A DNA stretch of 64,000 nt, from the NCBI GenBank assembly GCA_964657565.1, contig CAZZVQ010000009.1:16448-80447 (forward strand). The letters are read 5' to 3'. Below are positions 25,645 through 34,549 of the stretch, in pieces (positions within the stretch are counted from its first letter, which is position 1; every line of letters starts with the position of its first letter). Below the pieces are notes generated by a model. That model did not search any database and was not told the origin of the DNA. It saw nothing but the letters and a program-made list of their open reading frames with translations. Origin of the DNA: JAVVHH01 sp964657565 (GTDB taxonomy: Bacteria; Pseudomonadota; Alphaproteobacteria; Acetobacterales; Acetobacteraceae). Made by a program: the position numbers and the translations under genes.

Positions 25645-26913
25645 TTACTCCGGCGGGAGCGTGAGTGTCCACGGCGCCGGCCAGAGACGCATGACATAGG
25701 CCGGGTCGGCATGCCATAGCGCAACCTGCTCGTGCCAGGACGGGCCGTCGCTCACCGGCTGCCACGGCGTGGTGTAGGCGCGCGTTCCCACGATCAGCAG
25801 CCACGCGCAGATGGCGGCGGCCGGCCAGCGCCAGAAGGGATGGCGGCCGGCGGCCAGCGCCAGAACACTGAGTGCCGTCAACGAGAGCGGCACGAAGGCG
25901 TAGCGGGCGCCGGCGCGGGGGTGGATCAGCGCGAGGGTGCCGTCGAGCGCGCCGATATAGGCCGACAGCGCCGCGGCCGCGGCCGCGGCGAGCAACCAGA
26001 ATGCCGGCCGATTGCCGGCCCGCCAGATCACGACCGTGAGCCCGCCGAACACCACGAGCGGGGCGGCGATCGCCAGTAGCGGGACATGGCCGGCCGCCAC
26101 CGCCGTTTGCAGCGCCGCGACCCTGCCGGCCGTCGCATCGATGCCGGTGAAGGGCACCATCAAATTCTTGACCGTCACCACCGACAGGATCGCGCCGGGG
26201 TCGAGCGTGTAGCCGCGGTCGGTCCCGAGACTGAAGAAGCCGATCATCTGCACCGCGCTGCCGGACGCCAGGGCGGCGAAGTGAAGCGCCCGGCCGGGCG
26301 TGCGGTCCAGCAGGGCCCGGAGCAGGAACAGCGGCGTGAGCGCGATGGCGCCGGGGCCGCAGAGCGGCGCCAGCACCAGCAGACCGAGCGCGAACGCCAT
26401 GCGCCCGCCGCGCGGCACCTCGAGCGCGAGGATCAGGCCGCACGCCACGGTCAGCTCGAACTGGCAATGCAGCGTCTGCAGCCAGATCTCGTCGGAGCCC
26501 GGCACCACCAGCAGCAGTGCCACCCCGGCCAGCCGGACCGGCCAGGGCTGCAACCACGCATCGCGCGCCGCCAGCAGGATCAACGGCGGGACGAGTTGGA
26601 ACACGAGCGCCACCGCGATCGTGAGGTAGGGCGCGTTGGCCACCGGCACGAGCCACCGTGCCGCCAGCGTCGCCCCGTTGGCGACGAGGTTGAGGTAACC
26701 GCCGACCGGCACCGCCAGCGCATGAAGCGGGTCGAGCGTCCAGGCATTGGCGAAGAAGACCGCGCCCTCTTCGGCCCAGAAGCGGCCTTTCAGCACGATC
26801 TTCGGCATCCGAAGCAGCACCAGGCCCGCATAGAGCAGCAGCGCGAGCGCGACCAGCCGCGGGCCGAGGGCGATCGGCCGCCCCACTACTCGCCCCAGCG
26901 TGGCGGACCTCAC
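25645..26913 (-). CDS. Polytopic membrane protein (glycosyltransferase-like)
   Basis: A 422-residue integral membrane protein with about ten TM helices. I use the GTG at 26913, whose GTGA overlaps the stop of the kinase gene; the longer frame is spurious. After the first TM comes the loop KGRFWAEEGAVFFANAW, which has the acidic residues in the first periplasmic loop typical of GT-C-type glycosyltransferases and related proteins. The C-terminal 60 residues contain several Trp and are probably periplasmic. The function is unknown. It is translationally coupled to the hybrid kinase. Confidence 0.7.
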   Translation of the reverse strand: MRSATLGRVVGRPIALGPRLVALALLLYAGLVLLRMPKIVLKGRFWAEEGAVFFANAWTLDPLHALAVPVGGYLNLVANGATLAARWLVPVANAPYLTIAVALVFQLVPPLILLAARDAWLQPWPVRLAGVALLLVVPGSDEIWLQTLHCQFELTVACGLILALEVPRGGRMAFALGLLVLAPLCGPGAIALTPLFLLRALLDRTPGRALHFAALASGSAVQMIGFFSLGTDRGYTLDPGAILSVVTVKNLMVPFTGIDATAGRVAALQTAVAAGHVPLLAIAAPLVVFGGLTVVIWRAGNRPAFWLLAAAAAAALSAYIGALDGTLALIHPRAGARYAFVPLSLTALSVLALAAGRHPFWRWPAAAICAWLLIVGTRAYTTPWQPVSDGPSWHEQVALWHADPAYVMRLWPAPWTLTLPPE

Positions 26914-29252
26914 GCGGGCGCGGCCGTGCCGGTCGGGCTCAATCCGCGCAGCTGTTCGGCGAGTTCGCGATAGGTGGTGTTGCCCTTGGTCAATATCTGG
27001 TCCGCCTCGCCTTGCAGGAGCTGCCGCTCGTCGGCGGTGATGTCCTTGGCGGTGAGTATGACGACCGCGATGTCCTGCCAATCCTCCCGCGCCCGCAACT
27101 GCTTGAGCACCATGAAGCCGTCCATGTCGGGCATCATGAGGTCGAGCAGCACGACGGCCGGCTTGGCCTCGTCGGCCATCGTCAGCGCCGTCGGGCCATC
27201 GGCGGCGGCGCGCACCTTGAAGCCGGAGCGGTTCAGCATGGCGGTCAGGCGGGTGCGCGTGTCGGCGTCGTCGTCCACGACGAGGATGTCGTCGCCGATC
27301 GCGCCGAGGCGGTAGCGGGCCAGCACGGTGCGCAGCTCGTCCCACTCGATCGGCTTGGCCAGGTAGTCGTTGGCGCCGAGCGACGCCGCCAACCCCTCCT
27401 CGTGCACGAAGGACACCATGATGACCGGCGTGGCGGCCAGGTCCGGATCGCCGCGGATCGCCGACAGCACCGACCAGCCATCCATCTGCGGCATCATCAC
27501 GTCGAGCAGCACCACGCGCGGATGCAGCGCCTTGGCCATCGCCAACCCGGTCTTGCCGTCGCCGGCCTGCCGGGTTACGAAGCCTTCGCGCTGCAGGTAG
27601 CGGGCGATGAGGTCACGTGTCCCGGGATCGTCGTCGATGATCAGCACGCTGTCGTCGCGCGGCGTCATCTCGACCGCCTCGATGGGCTCGGCCGGCGCTT
27701 CGGCCAGCTCGACCGGCACGCGGATGATGAAGGTCGAGCCCCTGCCCTGCTCGCTGGTGACGTCGACCTCGCCGCCCATCAGCTCGGTGAAGGCGCGGGT
27801 GATGGACAGGCCGAGCCCGGTGCCGCCATAGCGGCGCGTGGTCGACGAATCCGCCTGCACGAAGCGCTCGAACAGGCCCGCGAGCTGCTCGGGCGTCAGG
27901 CCGATGCCGCTATCCTCGACCGCGAACTCGACCCAGTCCCGCTGCTCGCGCTCGAAGCGGCGCACCCGGAGCGTGATGGTGCCGCGCTCGGTGAATTTCG
28001 CCGCGTTGCCGAGCAGGTTGAACAGGCATTGCCGGAGCTTGACCTGGTCGGTGTGCATGCCGCCGAGCGGCTGCGGCGCATCGATCAGGAGCGTGTTGCC
28101 GCGTTTGCCGACCAGGCTGCCGACCATGTCGGCCACGCTCTTGAGCAAGGCGTCGACCGAGAACGCCTCGGCGAACGCCGTCATCCGGTTGGCCTCGATC
28201 TTGGACAGATCCAGCACGTCGCTGATCATGCTCAGCAGGTGGCGCGCGGCCTCGTTGATCTTCTGCAGGTCGCCCAGCATGTGGCTCATGCCGGCGTCCT
28301 GCACCTCCTCCTCGAGCATCTCGCTGTAGCCGATCACGGCCGAGAGCGGCGTGCGCAACTCGTGGCTCATATTGGCGATGAACTGGCTCTTGGCCAGGTT
28401 CGCCGCCTCGGCCGCCTCCTTGGCCCGCTGCAGCTCGATCTCGGCGGTCTTGCGGGTGGTGACGTCGGTGTGGATGCCGACCCACTCGAGGACGCGGCCG
28501 TCGTCATCCATCACCGGCGCGCCGCGGCCCGCCACGTAGCGCCACTCGCCGTCGGCCCGGCGCATGCGGTGCTCGATCTTGTAGATGCCGCGCCGCGCCA
28601 CCGCGTCGTTCCACGCGGCCATCGTGCCGTCGCGGTCGTCGGGGTGGATGGCGTCGAGCCATCCCAGGCCGGCGATGTCCGCCTCTGACTGTCCGGTGAA
28701 GTCGCGCCAGGGCGAGGTGTCGCCCATCAACTCGCCCGTCACGTTCGCCCGCCAGACGATCTGCGAGACCGCCGCGACCAGCGAGCGGTAGCGGTGCTCC
28801 TTGCGCACCATCTCCTGTTCCTGCTCGATCGCCTCCGAGATGTCGGTATTGGTGCCGATCCAGCGGATGATGTTGCCTTCGGCGTCACGCGACGGCGTCG
28901 CGCGCGAGAGGAACCAGCGCCAGACCCCGTCATGCCGCCGCAGCGGGAAGGTATCTTCCCAGTCTTGACCCGCCTCGATCGACCGCTTGAACGAGGTGAC
29001 CACCCGGTCGAGATGCTCGGGGTCCTGCACCTTGTCCCACCCCCACCCGATCATCTCGTCGACCGCGAGGCCGGTGAACTGCACCCAGCGGTCGTTGTAC
29101 CAGAATATCGACCCCGACGTGTCGGCGAGCCAGCACAGTTGGGGCAAGCCATTCGCAAGCGCGACCAGGTCGGAGAAGTCAGGCTGCTGTGGCATGGATT
29201 TCGAGGACCGATCCCGCTCCGAATGACAACCCTGACGCGATGACGCTTCCAT
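26910..29252 (-). CDS. Hybrid sensor histidine kinase (PAS-PAS-HisKA-HATPase-REC-REC)
   Basis: About 780 residues, soluble. Two PAS domains (about 25-125 and 135-260, the latter with the PAC motif RRADGEWRYVAGRG) precede HisKA with phospho-acceptor His297 in MSHELRTPL. The ATPase has its G boxes in DSGIGL and GGTGLGLSI. Two receiver domains follow, with phospho-acceptor Asp in DVMMPQMDGW and DLMMPDMDGF. There is no HPt or output domain, so a phosphorelay partner must be elsewhere. The start is uncertain: GTG at 29261, ATG at 29252 or ATG at 29195. It lies 42 bp after pobA on the same strand, so it may be co-transcribed with the aromatic operon. Confidence 0.88.
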   Translation of the reverse strand: MEASSRQGCHSERDRSSKSMPQQPDFSDLVALANGLPQLCWLADTSGSIFWYNDRWVQFTGLAVDEMIGWGWDKVQDPEHLDRVVTSFKRSIEAGQDWEDTFPLRRHDGVWRWFLSRATPSRDAEGNIIRWIGTNTDISEAIEQEQEMVRKEHRYRSLVAAVSQIVWRANVTGELMGDTSPWRDFTGQSEADIAGLGWLDAIHPDDRDGTMAAWNDAVARRGIYKIEHRMRRADGEWRYVAGRGAPVMDDDGRVLEWVGIHTDVTTRKTAEIELQRAKEAAEAANLAKSQFIANMSHELRTPLSAVIGYSEMLEEEVQDAGMSHMLGDLQKINEAARHLLSMISDVLDLSKIEANRMTAFAEAFSVDALLKSVADMVGSLVGKRGNTLLIDAPQPLGGMHTDQVKLRQCLFNLLGNAAKFTERGTITLRVRRFEREQRDWVEFAVEDSGIGLTPEQLAGLFERFVQADSSTTRRYGGTGLGLSITRAFTELMGGEVDVTSEQGRGSTFIIRVPVELAEAPAEPIEAVEMTPRDDSVLIIDDDPGTRDLIARYLQREGFVTRQAGDGKTGLAMAKALHPRVVLLDVMMPQMDGWSVLSAIRGDPDLAATPVIMVSFVHEEGLAASLGANDYLAKPIEWDELRTVLARYRLGAIGDDILVVDDDADTRTRLTAMLNRSGFKVRAAADGPTALTMADEAKPAVVLLDLMMPDMDGFMVLKQLRAREDWQDIAVVILTAKDITADERQLLQGEADQILTKGNTTYRELAEQLRGLSPTGTAAPA

Positions 29253-29294
29253 GGGTTGCACTTACCTGCTGTGACTGAGCGGAAACTTAGGATG

Positions 29295-30461
29295 TCACCC
29301 AATCTGCCCGGTATAATTCTCCGCCAGCACCCGCTGCGCCGTGGGCGACCCGGCGAGTGCGTCGAATTCGGCGCGCTGCATGCGCCGGGTGAAGGCGTCG
29401 TGCTCCGGGAAGGTGTGCAGCAGCGTCGTCATCGACCAGCTGAACCGCTCGGTCTTCCAGATCCGGTCCAACACACGCGGCGAGTAATGGTCGATCCCGG
29501 CGTCGGACCCCGCGCTGTAATGCTCCGCCAGCGCCTCGAACAGCACCCGCACGTCGTGGATCGCGAGATTGAGCCCCTTGGCGCCGGTCGGCGGCACGAT
29601 ATGGGCGGAGTCGCCGGCCAGGAACATATGGCCGAAGCGGAGCGGCTCGGCGACGAAGGAGCGCAGCGGCGCGATCGACTTCTCGATCGACGGGCCTCGC
29701 TGCAGCGCGTTGGCGACGGCCGGGTTCACCCGGCGGCTCAGCTCGTCGTAGAAGCGCTCGTCCGGCCAGTCCTCGACCTTCTCGTCCATGCTGCATTGGA
29801 TGTAGTAGCGGCTGCGGCTCGCCGAGCGCATCGAGCATAGCGCGAACCCGCGGGCGTGATGGGCGTAGACCAGCTCATGCGCGGCCGGCGGCTTGTCGAC
29901 CAGCACGCCGAGCCAGCCGAACGGATACACCCGCTCGAACAGCCGCAGCTGCTCGGCCGGAATGCTCTTGCGGCAGACGCCATGGAACCCGTCGCACCCG
30001 GCGATGTAGTCGCACGCGAGACGCTGCCGTTCGCCGTGTCGGGTGAAATGCACCACCGGGCTGCCGTCGACCCCTTCGAGCGACACGTCCTTGGCCTCGT
30101 ACAGGGTCGGCGCGCCCGACGCGGCCCGCAGCGCCATGAGGTCGCGCGTCACCTCGGTCTGGCCATAGACCATGACCGAGCGCCCGGTCAGCGCGGCCAA
30201 GTCGATCCGCAGCGCATCGCCGTCGAACGACAGCTCGAACCCGTCGTGCGGCAAACCCTCCGCCCGCATCCGGGCCCCGGCGCCGCTCTGCTCCAGCAGG
30301 TCGACCGTCCCCTGCTCCAGCACGCCGGCCCGGATCCGCCCCAGCACGTAGTCGCCGGACTGCCGCTCGAGGATGACGTTGTCGATCCCCTCCCGCGTCA
30401 GCAGGTGCCCCAGCATCAGCCCGGCCGGCCCGCCGCCGATGATCGCGACCTTGGTGCGCAC
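29295..30461 (-). CDS. pobA: 4-Hydroxybenzoate 3-monooxygenase
   Basis: FAD-dependent enzyme that hydroxylates 4-hydroxybenzoate to protocatechuate using NADPH and O2. At 388 residues it is the normal length. It has the N-terminal FAD motif GGGPAGL (GxGxxG), the ERQSGDYVLGRIRAGVLE block characteristic of PobA, the DG motif in CDGFHG, and FLAGDSAHIVPPTGAKGLN near residues 280-300. It starts one base after the upstream amidohydrolase stop, so the two are coupled. As the last catabolic gene of the operon it defines 4-hydroxybenzoate as the pathway intermediate. Confidence 0.93.
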   Translation of the reverse strand: MRTKVAIIGGGPAGLMLGHLLTREGIDNVILERQSGDYVLGRIRAGVLEQGTVDLLEQSGAGARMRAEGLPHDGFELSFDGDALRIDLAALTGRSVMVYGQTEVTRDLMALRAASGAPTLYEAKDVSLEGVDGSPVVHFTRHGERQRLACDYIAGCDGFHGVCRKSIPAEQLRLFERVYPFGWLGVLVDKPPAAHELVYAHHARGFALCSMRSASRSRYYIQCSMDEKVEDWPDERFYDELSRRVNPAVANALQRGPSIEKSIAPLRSFVAEPLRFGHMFLAGDSAHIVPPTGAKGLNLAIHDVRVLFEALAEHYSAGSDAGIDHYSPRVLDRIWKTERFSWSMTTLLHTFPEHDAFTRRMQRAEFDALAGSPTAQRVLAENYTGQIG

Positions 30462-30462
30462 C

Positions 30463-31356
30463 TTAAGCCTGCGGCAGTGCGGCGCGGGCGCGTCCAGCCG
30501 CCTCGATCGCGGGTGCCAGGTTCAGGATCCGCGTTGCATTGGTGACGAAGAGCTTGTCGATCACGCCCGGTTTGAAGCCCTGCATCTCCCACTCGTCGCA
30601 ACATTGGGCCGGACTCCAGCCAGGATAGTCCGAGCCGAACAAGACCTTGTCCTGCAGCCGCCGCTGCATGTCGTGCTTGAGCGGCGCTGGAATGTACTTC
30701 GGCCCCCAGCCGGAGATGTCGATGGACACGTTCCGCTTGTGCAGCGCGACCGCGATCAGCTCCTCCGTCCAGGGCCAGCCCGGATGCGCGGCGACGATGT
30801 TCAGCCGCGGGAACTCGGCCGCGACGCTGTCGATATGGATCGGCCGCCCATGACCGAGCTTGAAGCCGAGGCCGCCGGGCTCGTTGGCGCCGATCGCCGT
30901 CGTGCCGCAATGGATCAGCACCGGGGCCCCGAGCGATTGCAGCAGGTCCCAGATCGGCAGGAACTGGCGGTCCGACGGATTGAACGCCTGCACCGGCGGC
31001 TGGTATTTCACGCCCATCAGCCCGAGATCTCGAATGGCGTGCTCGATCTCCTCCAGCCCGGTCCGCCCCCGCCACGGATCGACCACCGCCCAGCCCGGCA
31101 GGAACACGTCGGGGAAACGCTGGCAGAGCGCGGCCAGTTGGTCGTTGGTGTAGACCGTGCCGGCAGCCCCGTGCTGCGCGTCCCAGGCGATCGGCAGCGC
31201 CAGGCAGTCGTCGCGGCGGAAATCGGCGGCGATCTGCTCGTCCGGGCGGGCCTCGAACTTGCCGGGGAACATGCGTTGCGCGGCTTCGTGGAAATGGATG
31301 CTCGCCTGGACATAGGCGGCGTTCATGGGATGCACGTGAACGTCGATGGCTCTCAC
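30463..31356 (-). CDS. Amidohydrolase-family metal-dependent hydrolase/decarboxylase
   Basis: A 297-residue TIM-barrel amidohydrolase_2 protein with the metal motif DVHVHP (HxH) at residues 5-10. Later metal or catalytic residues are in LIHCGT and AAHPGWPW, and the Asp in LFGSDYPGW. The start is the GTG at 31356, whose GTGA overlaps the stop of the G3E GTPase gene; the longer frame is antisense noise. Families include ACMSD-like decarboxylases and hydrolases. Given the operon (CoA ligase, hydratase, hydroxyacyl dehydrogenase, PobA), a beta-keto-acyl-CoA hydrolase releasing 4-hydroxybenzoate is the best inference. Confidence 0.78.
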   Translation of the reverse strand: MRAIDVHVHPMNAAYVQASIHFHEAAQRMFPGKFEARPDEQIAADFRRDDCLALPIAWDAQHGAAGTVYTNDQLAALCQRFPDVFLPGWAVVDPWRGRTGLEEIEHAIRDLGLMGVKYQPPVQAFNPSDRQFLPIWDLLQSLGAPVLIHCGTTAIGANEPGGLGFKLGHGRPIHIDSVAAEFPRLNIVAAHPGWPWTEELIAVALHKRNVSIDISGWGPKYIPAPLKHDMQRRLQDKVLFGSDYPGWSPAQCCDEWEMQGFKPGVIDKLFVTNATRILNLAPAIEAAGRARAALPQA

Positions 31357-32363
31357 GCGGGCACTCCTTCGGTCAGTTGGGGCAGCGCGCGCGCCCATTC
31401 GGCGCGCAGCCGGGAAGCCAGCGCCGGGTCGCGCACGATGAGGACGAGGCGCGAGCGGCGGTCGGCGCTCGGCCAGTCCGGCAGCTCCGCCGGCGGATGC
31501 AGGACGTGGTGCACGCCCTGGATCACGACGGGGCGCGGCCGGCCGGCGATCGCCAGCAGCCCCTTCACCCGCAGCAGCGCGTCGGCATGTCCGGTGCGGA
31601 CCGTGCGCAGCCAGCGGTCGAATGCGGACCAATGCAGCGGCGCCTCGGCGACGAGCGAAACCGAGCTGATCCCCTCGGAATGGGTGTGGGGCGCGTGCCG
31701 CTCGACCCATTCGGCAATCGGCGAGACGGGCGCCGTGAGGTCGAGGAAGCTGGCCGAGAACAGGGCCGCCGGGTCGGCGGCACCGTGCCGCGCTTCCAGC
31801 ACCCGTGCTCCCCCCAGAGCGTCGATGACGGGCGCCGGGTCGGCCAGGTCGCCCTTGGTGACCACGAGAACATCGGCCAACGCGACCTGCTGCCGCGCTT
31901 CCGGATGCTCGTCGAGCTGACGCAAGCCGAACATCGCGTCCACGACCGTGACGATGCTGTCCAACCGCATCACGCGCGATAGGGTCGGCTGGCGCAGGAT
32001 GGCCTGGGCGATCGGCGCCGGGTCGGCCAGGCCGGAGGGTTCGACGATAAGGCGGGCGAAACGCGGGATCGCCCCGCTCTCGCGGCGGCTGAAGATGCGC
32101 ATGACCGCGTCTTCCATGTCGCCGGCGAGGTTGCAGCACAGGCAGCCATTGGCCATGACGACGGTCTTGTCGTCGCCATGGTCGATGAGGTGCTGGTCGA
32201 GCGGGATCTCGCCGAACTCGTTGATGGCGACGGCGGTATCGGCCATGCGGGGGTCTTGCAGCAGGCGGTTCAGCAGCGTGGTCTTACCGCTGCCGAGGAA
32301 GCCGCTCAGGACGGCGACGGGAAGCCGGTCGCGATCCTCCTCCGGGCTCAGGGGGTAGATCAT
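31353..32363 (-). CDS. CobW/G3E-family GTPase, putative metallochaperone
   Basis: A 336-residue COG0523 protein: Walker A GFLGSGKTT (about 21-29), the metal-binding GCLCC (CxCC) near residue 72, Walker B LIVEPSGL, the base motif VTKGDL, and a C-terminal CobW_C domain. These GTPases deliver zinc or other metals to client enzymes. I start at the ATG at 32363; the frame further upstream only reads through a palindromic repeat. The gene is coupled by a 4-bp overlap to a metal-dependent amidohydrolase, the obvious client. A hairpin-forming repeat ends about 8 nt before the start and may limit translation. Confidence 0.85.
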   Translation of the reverse strand: MIYPLSPEEDRDRLPVAVLSGFLGSGKTTLLNRLLQDPRMADTAVAINEFGEIPLDQHLIDHGDDKTVVMANGCLCCNLAGDMEDAVMRIFSRRESGAIPRFARLIVEPSGLADPAPIAQAILRQPTLSRVMRLDSIVTVVDAMFGLRQLDEHPEARQQVALADVLVVTKGDLADPAPVIDALGGARVLEARHGAADPAALFSASFLDLTAPVSPIAEWVERHAPHTHSEGISSVSLVAEAPLHWSAFDRWLRTVRTGHADALLRVKGLLAIAGRPRPVVIQGVHHVLHPPAELPDWPSADRRSRLVLIVRDPALASRLRAEWARALPQLTEGVPA

Positions 32364-32370
32364 GCGGCCC

Positions 32371-32425
32371 GGTGGGCTGAAGCCCACCCTACGAAGGACA
32401 TGTGTAGGGTGGGCTTTAGCCCACC
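32371..32425. repeat. REP-like palindromic intergenic element
   Basis: Two 22-bp arms (32371-32392 and 32404-32425) are inverted repeats with a single mismatch, separated by 11 nt. Each arm is itself a palindrome of the type GGTGGGCT-nn-AGCCCACC followed or preceded by CTAC/GTAG. This GTAGGGTGGGCT-type unit is a widely dispersed extragenic repeat in many bacteria. It lies between the binding-protein stop and the G3E GTPase start, inside the aromatic operon. It may act as a 3' stabiliser or attenuator. Confidence 0.88.
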
Positions 32426-32442
32426 AACCCCACACGCAGCCA

Positions 32443-33639
32443 TCAACGGTTCACCAACTTGCATTCGCTCTGGCTGAGCGGCCGGAACGCCTGATCGCCG
32501 GGGATCGTCGCCACGATGCGGGCGAGGTCCCACGGGCCCTTGCTGGCGCCGGGCTGCTTGACTTGCAACACCTGGATCGGCCGGATCACCCGCCCGTCGG
32601 GCCGCACGGAGCCGCCGCCCGGCGTCATGAAATCCTCGACCGGCAGCTCGCGCATCTTGGCCATCACCGCCGCGGTGTTGGCCGTATCGGCCGCCTTCAC
32701 CGCCTTCAGATAGTGCATGATCGCGCCATAGATGCCGGCCTGATAGCTGTTCGGCTCCGCACCAACGCGCTCGAAGAAACGCTTCGACCAGGTCCGCGCC
32801 GCGTCGTCCTGATCCCAGTAGAATGCCTCGGCGAAATAGATCCCCTTCGCCGTCTCGAGCCCGATCGCCTTGACGTCGGTCACCGTCATCCAGAACCCGG
32901 CCAGCTTCTGCCCGCCATCGATGATGCCGAACTCGCTCGCCTGCTTGGCCGCGTTGACCAGGTCGCCGCCCACGTTCATCAGCGCCACCACCTGCGCCTT
33001 GGACGCCTGCGCGGCCACGATCGGCGACGACATGTCGGTCGTGAACAGCGGATGCGCCGCGCTGCCGACCACCGTCGCCCCACCGGCCGCCAGCACGGGG
33101 AGGATGTCGCGCACCAGCGCCTTGCCGATCGTGATGTCCACCGAGAGCAGGAACCACGTCTTGTTCCCCTCCGCCAGCAGCGGCGCCGGCACCGCGTGGT
33201 CGATCGCGTAGGTGTCGATCACCCAGTGCAGCCCGTTCGGCGAACACTGCGACCCCGTGATCTCCGGCGCGCCCGACCCGGTGATGATGCTGATCCGGTC
33301 CTTCTCGCGCGCCATCGCTTGCACGGCCAGCCCGATCGCCGAGTTCGACAACCCGGTGACCATCTGCACGTCTTGCTTGTCGAACCACTCCCGCACCAGC
33401 GCGGATGCCACATCCGGCTTGCTCTGCCCGTCCCCGGTGACCAGCTCGATCTTGCGGCCGATCACCTCGGGGCCAAAATCCTCCACCGCCATCTGCGCCG
33501 CCACGACCGCGCCCTTGCCGTAGACCGAGGCCATCGAGGTGCTGAGATCCTCCTCCATGCCGATCCGCAGCGGCGGCGTTTGTGCCTGCGCCGTGCTCAG
33601 CGCGGTGGCGGCGAGCAGTCCCAACAGCAACTTCCTCAT
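32443..33639 (-). CDS. ABC-type periplasmic binding protein (binding protein 2 of 3)
   Basis: A 398-residue Peripla_BP_6-type protein with a Sec signal (cleavage after AQA near residue 20). It shares with the 17.5-kb and 49.4-kb proteins the layout LRIGMEEDLS... near the mature N-terminus and the C-terminal TIPGDQAFRPLS with a following Cys. It lies 13 bp after the SDR gene and is the fourth gene of the leftward aromatic operon, so it probably binds the aromatic acid or a related substrate. No ABC permease or ATPase is encoded nearby, so the membrane partner must be elsewhere or be unconventional. Confidence 0.88.
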   Translation of the reverse strand: MRKLLLGLLAATALSTAQAQTPPLRIGMEEDLSTSMASVYGKGAVVAAQMAVEDFGPEVIGRKIELVTGDGQSKPDVASALVREWFDKQDVQMVTGLSNSAIGLAVQAMAREKDRISIITGSGAPEITGSQCSPNGLHWVIDTYAIDHAVPAPLLAEGNKTWFLLSVDITIGKALVRDILPVLAAGGATVVGSAAHPLFTTDMSSPIVAAQASKAQVVALMNVGGDLVNAAKQASEFGIIDGGQKLAGFWMTVTDVKAIGLETAKGIYFAEAFYWDQDDAARTWSKRFFERVGAEPNSYQAGIYGAIMHYLKAVKAADTANTAAVMAKMRELPVEDFMTPGGGSVRPDGRVIRPIQVLQVKQPGASKGPWDLARIVATIPGDQAFRPLSQSECKLVNR

Positions 33640-33652
33640 GACGTCGTCTTCC

Positions 33653-34549
33653 CTATTCGAATGTGATGCCGACGCTCTGCGGCGTCTGGCCGATCTCGGC
33701 GCCCCACGCCTCGGCGATCGCGTCCGCGGTCCAGCCGCCGGGTCGATACGCCGCCTCGATCTCTTGCGGATGCGACCAGACCGAGAGCCGGTCGCCGCCG
33801 ATCCCGATACATTGGCCGGTGATGCCCGCCGAGCGGTCCGACGCCAGGAACACGAACAGCGGCGCCACGTCGGCCGCGGTGCCCATGCCCATGCCGACGC
33901 GGAGCTGGTCCGGCACGGGCTCGCCGCGCTCGACCGCGGCGGCGGCCTCGGCGAACATCGGCATGGTGGCGACCATGCGGGTCAGTGCGTTGGGCACGAT
34001 GGCGTTGACGGTCACGCCGGCCTTGGCGGCTTCCATCGACCAGGTGCGCGCGAAAGCGGCGATGCCGGCCTTGGCGGCCGAATACGCGGTCTGGCCGAAA
34101 TTGCCGCGCTGCCCGGCGATCGAGGCGACGAGGATCAGCCGGCCGCCACCGGGTCGCGAGCGGAAATGCCGGATCGCGGCGCGGGCGCACGTGAAAGTGC
34201 CACGCAGATGGGTGGCGATGACGGCGTCGAAATCGACATCCTCGGTGTTCCACAGCACGCGGTCGCGCAGGATCCCGGCATTGGCGCACATCGCGTCCAA
34301 CCGCCCGAACGCCGAGAGCGCCCGCTCGACGCACAATTCAGCCGCTTCCGCCGTCCCGATCGCCGCCACCGCGGTCACGGCCCGGCCGCCCTCCCGCTCG
34401 ATCCCGGCCACCGCCGCCTCCGCCAGCCCGGCCTCGACATCATTGACCACCACCGCCGCCCCCGCCGCCGCCAGCGCGCGGGCCGCCTGCAGCCCGATGC
34501 CCTGCCCTGCCCCGGTGACCACCGCGACCTTGCCGCCCAAATCCATCAT
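33653..34549 (-). CDS. 3-Hydroxyacyl-CoA-dehydrogenase-type short-chain dehydrogenase
   Basis: A 298-residue SDR. The cofactor motif is GAGQGIG (about 13-19), followed by NAGILRD, the catalytic Ser in VASIAG and Tyr/Lys in YSAAK. The sequence NAGILRDR, HLRGTF, GNFGQTAYSAAK and TVNAIVPNALTRM closely follows the (3R)-hydroxyacyl-CoA dehydrogenase domain of multifunctional beta-oxidation enzymes. In this operon it would oxidise the 3-hydroxy-3-arylpropionyl-CoA made by the hydratase. The ATG is in a 4-bp overlap with the hydratase stop. Confidence 0.85.
   Translation of the reverse strand: MMDLGGKVAVVTGAGQGIGLQAARALAAAGAAVVVNDVEAGLAEAAVAGIEREGGRAVTAVAAIGTAEAAELCVERALSAFGRLDAMCANAGILRDRVLWNTEDVDFDAVIATHLRGTFTCARAAIRHFRSRPGGGRLILVASIAGQRGNFGQTAYSAAKAGIAAFARTWSMEAAKAGVTVNAIVPNALTRMVATMPMFAEAAAAVERGEPVPDQLRVGMGMGTAADVAPLFVFLASDRSAGITGQCIGIGGDRLSVWSHPQEIEAAYRPGGWTADAIAEAWGAEIGQTPQSVGITFE

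Noticed and set aside
27012..28688. A 558-codon rightward open frame opposite the hybrid kinase
   Set aside because: The kinase strand has complete PAS, HisKA, HATPase and receiver motifs; the opposite frame is His/Gly/Arg-rich noise.
32360..32480. Extended coding of the G3E GTPase or a rightward gene through the palindromic repeat
   Set aside because: The peptides WWAKAHPTHVL and GGLKPTL are the typical read-through of this dispersed repeat; the GTPase family N-terminus begins at the ATG at 32363.
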